Below, piece after piece: positions 18,401 to 27,121 of a DNA stretch of 28,182 bases (position 1 is the stretch's first letter; each line of letters begins with the position of its first letter). The notes under the pieces were generated by a model. It made no database searches, was not told where the DNA came from, and was given only the letters and a program-made list of their open reading frames with translations. The DNA is from Mucidula mucida (taxonomy: Eukaryota > Basidiomycota > Agaricomycetes > Agaricales > Physalacriaceae), in NCBI GenBank assembly GCA_015501055.1, contig JADNYV010000444.1:1-28182 (forward strand), written 5' to 3'. A program made the position numbers and the translations under genes.

Positions 18401-20136
18401 TCATGGAAGTCTAAACTCGAGGATATCCGACTCTCCGTTATTCCACAACTTCTCAAATTTGAGACCAGCTCCGTCGCCTAGACGCTTGAACTCGGAGAAC
18501 GTACGCTCCTTCGCGTTGACGATGATCATCATGGTGAGATCCATGTTGTATGGTCGAATCCCTCCGACTCCTCCGTTAGGCAGAAGTGGCGGCGGCGCGC
18601 TCTTGGTCGCTGGGTCGGCGATAGCTGGACGAAGGATATGTTCACCTAGCGAAAATGAATAATGGTCAAGTGCATGAAGCGCAAACCGCTTACTAATGAG
18701 AATGCGACTATCAGGTTTCATCACGCTCTTGATGTGCTTCAAGATCTCGATGCTCGTCTCGTCGATCCAGTCGTGTCTGTATTTCATTGATGAGAGTTTA
18801 GTACGATGTCATCAAAGAGACCTACATGATCATGCTCATCTGGTGAGAGGTCAGTCCTGGTCGCTGATGCACATTAACCACTCACAAAATAAACATCGCA
18901 GTCAGGAATTGGTGCTTCCTTAGTGAAGTCAATAGTCTTAAATTCAATAGATTGTTTCTCAAGGGCATCTGGAGCCTCCGTCGGCCAATACTCCTCTTGT
19001 GCCTGCTTGATTATGATTGGGAGGTCCTGAAGCTTGAGCTTGAGGTGCGGGTGCTTCTTATGCAACAATGCGAGGAATTGTCCAAGGTTACCGCCAATGT
19101 CGCAGACCGAAGCGCCTTTCGGGAGATCGGCCCATGGGTAGACTATGGTAAAGGAAGATTAGCGTTATTTAGCATCCTCAAGTCCAGGACCTACTGTCAA
19201 TCGCGCCTTGGCGACCAACGGCGGGTATAAAGGCCGACATGGTCTTGGTGAACCGTTCCGCGCTTTTGGCGCCTTCGGGCGTTTCCTGTGTTATAGTCCG
19301 GTCAGTGATGTCTACCTAGTTATAAGACCACTGGACTTGCCTGGTGGAACGCGAACCATGGCCTTGGGTATTTCGAAGACATGTTCCATGGCGTGTGTTG
19401 TGGTTGGTAACTCGGTCCAAAGACGGGGTCGGTGAGAGTTTCGTTGAGTACCGAACTTCCTTTGTTGATTTCGTCCATACTGAAGGACAATGTCAGCTCT
19501 GGACTCAGTCGCATCTTTTCAACGTACAAGAACATGGTCAGGCTAGACAGATCGTTGTTGGACAGAAGCTGGACGCTCAGGCGGTTGTTGGCGAAGACAC
19601 CTTCAGCAACTGTCTCAGAGAATTAGTGCGAATTCACGTCACTCACATTCCAGTTACTCGTACCTTCACGGAAAACGTGGGATGTTGCCAGGCGTCGCAT
19701 GATACGTTCGAGTTTACCGGCGTCCAGCCCTGTAGCTTTCGCGAGAGTCGCGACATGGACTCCTTCGGGCTTGTCCTTCAGAAGGTCTGGAATTTTGTTA
19801 TTGGTAACAACGTCCAGACAGCCTGCTTCCGTGACGCCTAGCGCGCGCTAACTCAACGTCAGTGAATGCCGGACAGCGGCAAAAGGGGATATCGATACTC
19901 ACGTTCACGATGGTGTGACTTGGTGGGGCCACACTCGCACAGAGCTGCGCACATGCGCCGTCCAGAATTGCGACTGCCTGGCGTATCGCGTCGCCGGGAG
20001 AACCGTCCAGAGGGTGCGGCTTGACATCGTCCAGCGTTGGGATGATAGGCTCGGGGGACTTGGCGAACTCGTCCTCTATCGTCTTCGACGCGCTAGTGAT
20101 CAAGGCGACCAGTTGGTGAATATGATTGTTCGACAT
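18401..20136 (-). CDS. SAM-dependent O-methyltransferase (family 2)
   Basis: Eight exons (19903-20136, 19664-19847, 19341-19609, 19195-19285, 18886-19142, 18826-18839, 18694-18776, 18401-18645) give 458 aa. The N-terminal helical/dimerisation part includes LGVTEAGCLDVV, LLKDKPEGVHVATLAKATGL and the winged-helix block KLERIMRRLATSHVFRE then GVFANNRLS. The SAM site is ASVCDIGGNLGQFL, followed by LKLQDLP. The catalytic histidine is in IHDWID, reached through a 14-nt exon at 18826. The ending is YNMDLTMMIIVNAKERTFSE then FKRLGDGAGLKFEKLW. Enzymes of this fold methylate small aromatic or polyketide-type hydroxyls; the substrate here cannot be told. The third intron begins GCAAGT (GC-AG). No biosynthetic core gene is adjacent, so a metabolite cluster is not supported. 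Confidence 0.9.
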
Positions 20137-20755
20137 CGCTTGTTGGAGTGGGTCGAAAGTGGGGACGCTTATTTAAGAAAGACGGTGAGAGCATGGTCAC
20201 CCTATCTTCTTTTTAAAAAAAAAATCTGATTAGAACCAATTTGCTTCGGACTAAACTAGAAACTGCCGGAAAACTGTGGAGGCTAAGAACCATGGAGGCT
20301 AAGAACCACACGATCATGATTATACTCCGCGGGGCATCGCGGGTTCACCTGGACGCGATATCGGCACCGCCGTTGATAGGTCTCTAAAGTTCTGATACGA
20401 AGTGCTTCTGTGGGTCCCAGTCTGTTCTGGGCTCAGTCGGTGTTCTAGTTTCTTCCAGTAACAGGAAAGATTTCAGAGCACTGGGCGCTGTGGCGCACTT
20501 GCGCCGCACAATTTGATTTCCCATCCGGGAGTTAGTAACTGCGTATCAGTAGAAATTCAGATACATCCGCATCCAGGCTGCCCTTGAGCGTCGGCATCGC
20601 TCGCATGTCTTCGCAGGTATGTAGTTCCTCATGGTCCTATCACACAACTCCAGATCTGACCGTGGAGCGCCGAGTGGGTCATCATAACTTAAGTTTTGCA
20701 ATTTGCGAGATTTGCTTGTTTTTTGACGCTCGACCATCATCACCAGTTGCTTGTT
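20137..20755. promoter_or_regulatory. Divergent intergenic region, O-methyltransferase / membrane protein
   Basis: Upstream of both genes. It holds a perfect 16-bp tandem duplication (20277-20308) and an A-run at 20215-20224. A possible upstream start ATG-TCT-TCG-CAG at 20605-20616 is followed at once by a strong donor GTATGT; splicing to the CAG at 20744-20746 would add MSSQLLV in frame to the membrane protein. Confidence 0.4.
20277..20308 (+). repeat. Perfect tandem 16-mer x2
   Basis: TGGAGGCTAAGAACCA occurs twice back to back with no mismatch, 141 bases upstream of the O-methyltransferase start. It could be a doubled regulator site or simple slippage. Confidence 0.8.
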
Positions 20756-22234
20756 ATGGCTGTTCCAGCGGGCGCGACGCCTGGCCTAGCGCCGACGTGA
20801 GTGGCGCCTTATCATGCTCGGAGGACTTGACTTTGAACTTACATTTTTCTCAGAACTACACCTCTGGTAACTATGTCTTTCAGAGCTTGCATGCCGAGGT
20901 TTTGACATTGTTGTAGCTCGCAGGATTCCTCATCAACTGCGTTTTGTATGGCGTTCTCGCAAATCAAGTTTGTGAGTGCTTCGCTTTGCAGTGGTGCATC
21001 CCCTCACTCTATCGCTAGACTGGTATTATATGTCGTTCCCGAAGGACTCTACCCAGCTCAAAGCATTTGTCGGCGTCCTAGCCTTCGTTGAGACTGCACA
21101 GACGGCGATGATCTGCTACGACGCCCTCGAGGGATACGCCATCAATCTTGGAAGTCTAGCAGCGTTTGACGACGTACATCTCGCATGGATGGATATACCC
21201 ATAACGACGTCCATTAGTAGGTGTTTGGGTCTGGCGCTCTGCCTAATACTTAGCGCTTTCCAGTCTCTCTGCTAGTGCAATCATTTTTTGCCTGGAGAAT
21301 TTTCAAGCTCTCCAAGAACTGGTACATTGTCATTCTCGTCGAAATGGTGCGTATTCAAATTAATCTCACGTACGACTTTCCGCCGAAACTTGTGTTAGGT
21401 CGCGTTACTGCAGACTGGCGCAGCTTTTGCTGCAGGCATCATCATTCACTCGTTGAAAACCTATTCCGCGGTGCCTCTTTCAAAGGGCGCGACAGATTCA
21501 GTAGGTGTTTTTCATGATCTCCGCGATCTGCGCTGACATATAGTAGGTCAAGATCTGGTTAGCGGCTAGCGCTGCTTGCGATGTTTTGATTGCCCTCATC
21601 ATGGTGTATTTGGTAACGTCGTACCGCCGGTTACATTCTACACGTGGACTCATCTCTAGGACAGCTAAACCGCACACCGACGCAGTTCCATAAGACGAAA
21701 GCCCTGGTTTCAAAGTTGATCAAAATGACTATCGAGACTGGAGCGATTACTGGTGAGCGATATAGCGCGTCTACCTGATTTGCTTTACCAAAACTCTTCC
21801 TAGCCGTGTTTGCGGTCATCGTTGTCATATTGTTCTCTACGGCTGGTGGGTCTTATTACGCCTGTCTCGGCGCGCTCGTCGCGAAACTGTACTCGAACGT
21901 TGCACTCGCCGTGCTCAATAGTCGAATCCGAGTAATGGGCGGCCGCGACGACTCCCACCAGGCGTCGACCACTCAAATGTATGTTGATGCCTCTCAAGGG
22001 CGGGGCGGCCGGCAGGACACCTCGCGGGGTGTATTCGCGGTGAACGTTACTCGCACACAGGAGACGCAGCTTGACGCAGATGGTGCCAAAAGCACGAGTC
22101 AATGGGACAATGATATCCCAATGCATCCACTGCCCGCTGAAGTGAGTCTTGCTTTATGACTTGCACTTCGCATTCTAAGTTTTGCTGAGAAGTATTAGAC
22201 GGAAGAAGGCAGTAGCTGTAAGGTTGTGCTGTAG
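20756..22234 (+). CDS. DUF6534-like multi-helix membrane protein
   Basis: Ten exons (20756-20796, 20854-20866, 20917-20971, 21019-21216, 21264-21346, 21399-21500, 21547-21612, 21665-21752, 21804-22141, 22199-22234) give about 339 aa with intact frame. About seven hydrophobic segments are visible: LLAGFLINCVLYGVL, KAFVGVLAFVETAQTAMIC, ISLLVQSFFAWRI, IVILVEMVALLQTGAAFAAG, WLAASAACDVLIALIMVYL, ITAVFAVIVVILF, and YYACLGALVAKLYSN. The stretch LIKMTIETGAITA and the ending AKLYSN...LNSRIR match a large Agaricomycete family (DUF6533/DUF6534 group) whose function is not established. The C-terminal ~100 residues are hydrophilic and probably cytosolic. If the last intron is not removed, the protein stops at 22159 instead. 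A 13-nt exon at 20854 is needed for the frame. An upstream first exon at 20605 is possible. Confidence 0.82.
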
Positions 22235-22402
22235 TAGATGAAGGCGTTAGAGAGAGTTGAAGCAGCGTTGTTGTTTGTTATGGAGGTACAGGTGTATAAT
22301 GTGAAAATTTAATGTTTCATAGTAACTTGCTCGCTAAAGGACGCACGGAGTTGACTGGTTGAGTCATTAGCAAAATAATGTAAGCGGTCAATTGAGACTT
22401 AC

Positions 22403-23878
22403 TCAAGCGCCACGCAGAGCGTCAATAATACAAAAGTCCACCTGGATATAGAGAGCATCTGCACTGTAACGTGAGCCTGTTGGAAATCGCTGAGTTTGAC
22501 CGTCCCAACGGAGGAAAGGGGCTTCAGCCAGGTGTGCATATTTACGAGCTCCAGTGTCATCACCGTCACCAACAAGAAACTGCCCATTAAAGTATGGCTG
22601 CATGAGGATCGGTTTAGCAATTGCTTTCAATATCGATGAAGCCCTCGCGGCGTTGAAGATCGCCTCCGGCTCGAGTACACATTTGAGAACTTGGGACACA
22701 AGTTCGACGGGGAGTTTGGGCTCGCAATCGTCCAGAGGCGGTTTGATGCTGGGACACCCATCGGCGAGATCATCAAAGTACTCACACAGGCGAGCAAGCA
22801 GCGTGATGCCCTCGGTGTGTGGGGATGTCGCATGCCATGACGGCAGGAAGTCGAGGGCAGAAGTATGGACGATCTTGTTGGTGGCGTTATCGAGACGGAC
22901 GACGGCACATTTCGTGATGGAAAAGATAACACCAAACTTTGGACGCGAGGCATCTGCGGCGTCGTGCGTCTGCATTTCTTTCACGATGGCCACGACGGAT
23001 GCCTGGAGGTTCTTCGGATCGTCAAGGTGGCTGGAAATGTAAACGCAAAGATTATCGCGCATCCACCACAGCAGCTCTTTCTCATTGCGAGGGAGATGAA
23101 GACCCGACGTCTTCAGCAGCATGAAAGGATCGACGGGGAGTTTTCCTTCCGTAGAGAACATGGGGGGTGCGAGGACGACACAGATCAACTTCTTCGCTAA
23201 CTCCAAAACCTCTGTAGGCAAGTCTTCACGTTTTGAGACCTGGAGGAACGAGAGGTAACTCTTGTAGAAAGCCTCTGAACGCATCAGAGCTCCAACGAAA
23301 ATCTCGACGTATTTGCGTCGAAGGCCTGTCACGCTGGATTCTGGAAATTCCAGAACATCGTCGGCCGCGGACTGCTTCACTGGGAGAGACGTGTATTCCC
23401 CGAGGACGTTCTCATCCACAGCGGGTGGCGACGCACTCCAGCTACCGCAAAACTGGTACTCGAGTGGCGTCTCAGAGGTATAAGACCGATGCCCATACGA
23501 GTTGCCTCCGATATATTCCAGAAACTCGTTCTCGGTCTTTGGAAGATTGGTAAGGCTGAAAACGGGCTTGGAATCAATGTGGAAGACGAGGTTGTCGAGA
23601 TCGATGGTGTAGATCCACTCGATGTAGAGGTCGTTGCAAGGCGGCTCGCGCATGAGCATCACATCCCCATCCTCATCCTCGTCGCGGTCGCCAAATTCCA
23701 GAATAACACCATCGAGCCACGCACGTTTTGCCTCGACCCACTTTTCGAGGCGTCGTGGGTCCTGGGGGATTGAGCCCCAGACTTCGACACCTAAACCAGA
23801 AGGATATGAGTCCCAGTGGTTGTAGTATACAACGTAGCGCCCTTTGTGTCGCCAAGCTCTGTAGCCGCGAGTGCCCAT
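22403..23878 (-). CDS. Uncharacterised 491-aa intronless protein (GTRGYR-type)
   Basis: A single uninterrupted frame from ATG 23878 to the stop at 22403, unlike its intron-rich neighbours. The N-terminus MGTRGYRAWRHKGRYVVYYN, followed by HWDSYPSGLG, is a pattern I associate with a family of uncharacterised fungal proteins; it often precedes residues placing a charged, Trp/Tyr-rich domain of ~150 aa (LEKWVEAKRAWLDGV, WIYTIDLDNLVFHID). The middle and C-terminal parts are helical-looking (VEIFVGALMRSEAFYKSYLS; LLARLCEYFDDLADGCPS) and include AVVRLDNATNKIVHTSALDF. No signal peptide, membrane segment or known catalytic motif is seen. Function unknown. Lack of introns could mean retroposition or simply the family's habit. 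Confidence 0.85.
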   Translation of the reverse strand: MGTRGYRAWRHKGRYVVYYNHWDSYPSGLGVEVWGSIPQDPRRLEKWVEAKRAWLDGVILEFGDRDEDEDGDVMLMREPPCNDLYIEWIYTIDLDNLVFHIDSKPVFSLTNLPKTENEFLEYIGGNSYGHRSYTSETPLEYQFCGSWSASPPAVDENVLGEYTSLPVKQSAADDVLEFPESSVTGLRRKYVEIFVGALMRSEAFYKSYLSFLQVSKREDLPTEVLELAKKLICVVLAPPMFSTEGKLPVDPFMLLKTSGLHLPRNEKELLWWMRDNLCVYISSHLDDPKNLQASVVAIVKEMQTHDAADASRPKFGVIFSITKCAVVRLDNATNKIVHTSALDFLPSWHATSPHTEGITLLARLCEYFDDLADGCPSIKPPLDDCEPKLPVELVSQVLKCVLEPEAIFNAARASSILKAIAKPILMQPYFNGQFLVGDGDDTGARKYAHLAEAPFLRWDGQTQRFPTGSRYSADALYIQVDFCIIDALRGA

Positions 23879-24137
23879 TGAGAGTATATGATGGTTCTAC
23901 TCACGACGGTTTTCACGTCTTTATGTAAAAGGATCCGCGATGCACGTGAGGAGACGAGACTCGAGTCACTCGAGTCGAGTGCTTCATGAATGTTATATAC
24001 CAGATGCACACCTTCCTTTTAACAGTATGTTAAGATTTAATGATCCTCAGTCCGATACCACGTCTTTGATTGACAAGAATTGACGTCGCCGAGTGCTGCT
24101 ACTACACCAAATCCTATACTATGTAATGTCCGACCTC

Positions 24138-25292
24138 TTAAGGATTAACAAGCGCAAGACCTGCGTGGACGGCAACAGACGCTCCTGTGACATATGTACA
24201 AGTCGCCAAAAACATCGCAGTCATGACCATCTCCGCCTCCCTGTAGAGCGCAATGTAGCAGTTAGTAAGTAGACTGTGGTCTATAACAAGCACGTACGTC
24301 CCAGCCCGCTCAAGAGGAGTAGGAGCAATGAAGCCTGCAGTGGAGTCTCCATCTTCTGCAGACCATCGGCGGGCACCATGGCCGAAGGAAACACACCCGG
24401 GTGAATGACAATTAACGCGGATGGGGGATCTTGCGGCGCGCGAAATCGGTCGCAACTCCTACAGAGACTTTCTCAATCGCGCTCTTCGAAGCTCCCGTAC
24501 GCCAACTACAGCGAAGCGTGTGTTAGACATCAACTTGGGAACTTGTAGCTGAACACTCCTTACACTGAGGACGGGTATCCAAGATCGGACGTACGCTGCT
24601 ACGGACCCGATGTTGATCACAGACGCGGTGCTGTTGCGCGCCTCTGCGCCTTTGACTAGGAGGTCAGAGAAAGCGCGGACCATGAAGAACGCCGCGAATG
24701 TATTGATGCTGAAAACGTCGTCCCAGCCTTTGAACGTTTCGTGCTCAAATCCATCCTTGCCTGCGGCAAAGTTTGCAACTTTCTTCTTGGTGAAAAGAAA
24801 TCGGGATACGTTGCGGGAAGCGGATCGCTGACACCCGCACTGTAGAGTGTGAGAATAACTGCGCTACAGTAAATGATGGACGTACTTATTAACCAAGATG
24901 TCGAGTCGCCCATCGGTGGTCTGGATGTATTTGGCGGCTTGATCGATGCTGGCCTGGTCGGTTACATTTATTTGCAACCTACATACGCGTGTTGGTTAGG
25001 TTGAACTCATGGTCGCGCCGCTTTTACCACATACGGAATCAAGACGCCCTCCTTCACGGGAGCAATGCAGCGGCAGCGCGTAGAGTTTCCTCGCGACGGC
25101 CAGTGATGTACACTTTCGCACCATTTGTGGCGAAGCCTTTGGCAATCATGAAGCCACTGCAAGGATGAATGAATTGATGGGCAATGTCATCAGGGGTAGA
25201 AAAGGATTAGCTCACATTCCGGTGCCGCCACCAGTGACGAGAGCCACTTGGCCGGTGAGAGACATGATGTTGGCGATGTTGAGCTGAGACAT
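24138..25292 (-). pseudogene. Short-chain dehydrogenase/reductase, frameshifted
   Basis: Readable from MSQLNIANIMSLTGQVALVT (ATG 25292) to TAA 24138-24140. Classical SDR marks are present: the nucleotide site TGGGTGIG (split by an intron), KVYITGRREETL, VLIPLQINVTD, DILVNNAG, a SINTFAAFFMVRAF block, SVINIGS, the catalytic TGASKSAIEK (SxxxK with the tyrosine changed: WRTGASKS where YGASK is expected), and TYVTGASVAVHAGLALVNP. Keeping these in one protein needs about five one-base shifts: near 25057-25064, 24791-24803, 24422-24427 (a G5 run), 24391-24400 and 24330-24360. Splice signals around the pieces are still good. The substrate is unknown. Both the frameshifts and the loss of the active-site tyrosine argue for decay. 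Confidence 0.75.
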
Positions 25293-25942
25293 GCTGTGAG
25301 TACTAGTTGAGGTAGTAGGATGCTTTCTATGGACATTTAATGCAGCTTTTATAGTAAAAAAACAGACCCAGTCAACCTAGAAGGATGACTGTTTATTCCC
25401 TTAGTGAGCCGGCGCTGAATAACGAAGCGGAAGGGATCTGTAATCTATAGAAAAGAAGGAGATCCTTCGAAATTAGAATCTTTTGGGCATCGTTGGTCAT
25501 CTACTCCTCACGGGATTTTTACCAAGAAACAAGAACCCCCACTCAAAGCTCGCCGCCCGTATAGTGTTTCGTGACGACGCGCTGAAGATATGCGCTAGAG
25601 AGAAAGACCACAACTTCAACTGTCTTCAAGTAAGTTATTCCGACACCAGGGACTCTAAGAGCTGAAGTCCTTTGGCCACATGACAATAGTACACACCAAC
25701 GAGTTCGTTGAATGTCCCTCTGCTTGTGTGAATGACGATAAAAGGGAAGCGAAGATTAGGAGGAAGGCAAGTTTGAATAAGCCACCAAAGTACATCCCAT
25801 TCAACATGCATCCAACACTTGAGACGGGGACGTATTTTACGCATGAATGGTGGCATCTCGAAGATGAGTTTGAAAAGACGATCTGGTCACGGTCAACTGT
25901 TCCAATCGCCGGGATCAGGGTACATTTTTTACGCTATGAATC
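25293..25942. other. Intergenic, no gene supported
   Basis: Upstream flank of the short-chain dehydrogenase remnant and 3' flank of TAD2. Two plus-strand frames of 60 and 88 codons occur (25483-25665, 25680-25946), but they lack recognisable motifs or a convincing shared splice. Confidence 0.4.
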
Positions 25943-26758
25943 CTAGGCAGTATTGTCTCGATTCTACAAAATTGATTTAATTCCAACAATTGGGCAAATC
26001 ACTCTGCTACATACCGGTTCTGTATTAGCAAGAGGCTGAATTTCTGTCTTCAGCACACGATTAGCCTTAGACTTTGGAACGGGAGCTAATAACGAAGATA
26101 ATGAGCCCATCGCGCCACAGTAAACCAGATCCCAACCTTTCGTATTTTCAGTGATATAAAATCTGCGCAAGATCATTATGGCCTCTTCACGAAGGTAGCC
26201 ACCCGTAGCGCGATAGGCATGATGTGCAGGATGTGGTAATCTAGAAGGTAATCAGTGTCTAGAAGTTAGTGGAATGCAAGACCGACTGGTTAACGGGGAG
26301 TACACCTTCACATCCGCCGAATCGCTCATTTGCACATCCGTAGAAGACTTGTTTAATTCCCATTTGACGTAGAGCAGACGCGCACATTATGCAAGGCTCG
26401 ACTGTCACGTAAAGCGTCGTCGTAGATAGAGCATACGGCGTGAAGGCGGGCGTAAGTGACGCGTCTGCGAGAATCTGATCTATCGCCTCGAGTTCTGCAT
26501 GTCTAGTGGCCTAAAATAGCTTGAGAAAGAGATCAACAATACACTGGATCGCGTACATTTCTGAGTTCATTCGTGCGATTCCTTGCTTTGGCGATAATCT
26601 CACCGTCGCGTACGAAAACACAGCCTACAGGCACTTCCCCTGCTGCCAAAGCTTCGGCGGCCTTCAAAACGTTGGATGAAGAATAACAGTTGAGCTGAGT
26701 TCTTCACCATGTCTAAAGCTGACTGCATGAACCTGGTGTGCTCCTCCGTCATTGCCAT
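25943..26758 (-). CDS. TAD2: tRNA-specific adenosine-34 deaminase catalytic subunit
   Basis: Six exons (26708-26758, 26557-26661, 26287-26510, 26137-26240, 26015-26085, 25943-25963) give 191 aa. It deaminates A34 to inosine in the wobble position of several tRNAs, working as a dimer with Tad3. The cytidine-deaminase fold is clear: [20 protein letters not shown], then HAELEAI (zinc His and proton-shuttle Glu), then [18 protein letters not shown] (two zinc cysteines), [13 protein letters not shown], and the family tail [18 protein letters not shown], then [15 protein letters not shown]. Five introns of 46-51 bp are needed to keep these blocks in frame. The last intron is optional: reading through gives a slightly different C-terminus stopping near 25964. 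The gene is head to head with the septation kinase. Confidence 0.93.
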
Positions 26759-27121
26759 GGAAACTGGTGTTTGAGAAGCGTTTCGGCAGCTGTCAGATCT
26801 CTCCGCAGGGGGTGAGTCAGAAAACAACAGCTGTTTATGTGCTGCTCATTATCGACATTAGTGTTCGACACTGTGGCAAACGTCCAGAAAAGAGACAGAG
26901 GGCGAAAGAGGCCCATCAAAACGCCGAGTAAGGGTCGTCACAAGACTTGTGTGCCCGAACCGGCAACGTCGAGACACCTTGACTGGGACAGTCAGTGCGG
27001 GACGCGACTTCTCCTCAAAAAGCGCGTTTCGGTTTTTTCTGTCTGTCGTTTATCCCTTCCATCTATTCCTCTTACCTCCGACTTGCTCTGCTTGGCATAG
27101 CCAGCGCCGACGACACACGAC
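26759..27121. promoter_or_regulatory. Divergent promoter region between TAD2 and the septation kinase
   Basis: 363 bp between two start codons. It contains a perfect inverted repeat TGACTG-GGA-CAGTCA at 26980-26994, a candidate dimeric factor site, and a pyrimidine-rich stretch (about 27027-27080) of the type often found at fungal transcription starts before the kinase gene. Confidence 0.5.

Noticed and set aside
14134..20136. Idea of a secondary-metabolite cluster formed by alcohol dehydrogenase, O-methyltransferase and short-chain dehydrogenase
   Set aside because: No synthase or regulator is present, two of the three genes are broken, and housekeeping genes (ETFB, TAD2) are interspersed.
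25483..25946. Two plus-strand frames between the short-chain dehydrogenase remnant and TAD2
   Set aside because: Short, no motif, and the second overlaps the TAD2 3' end.
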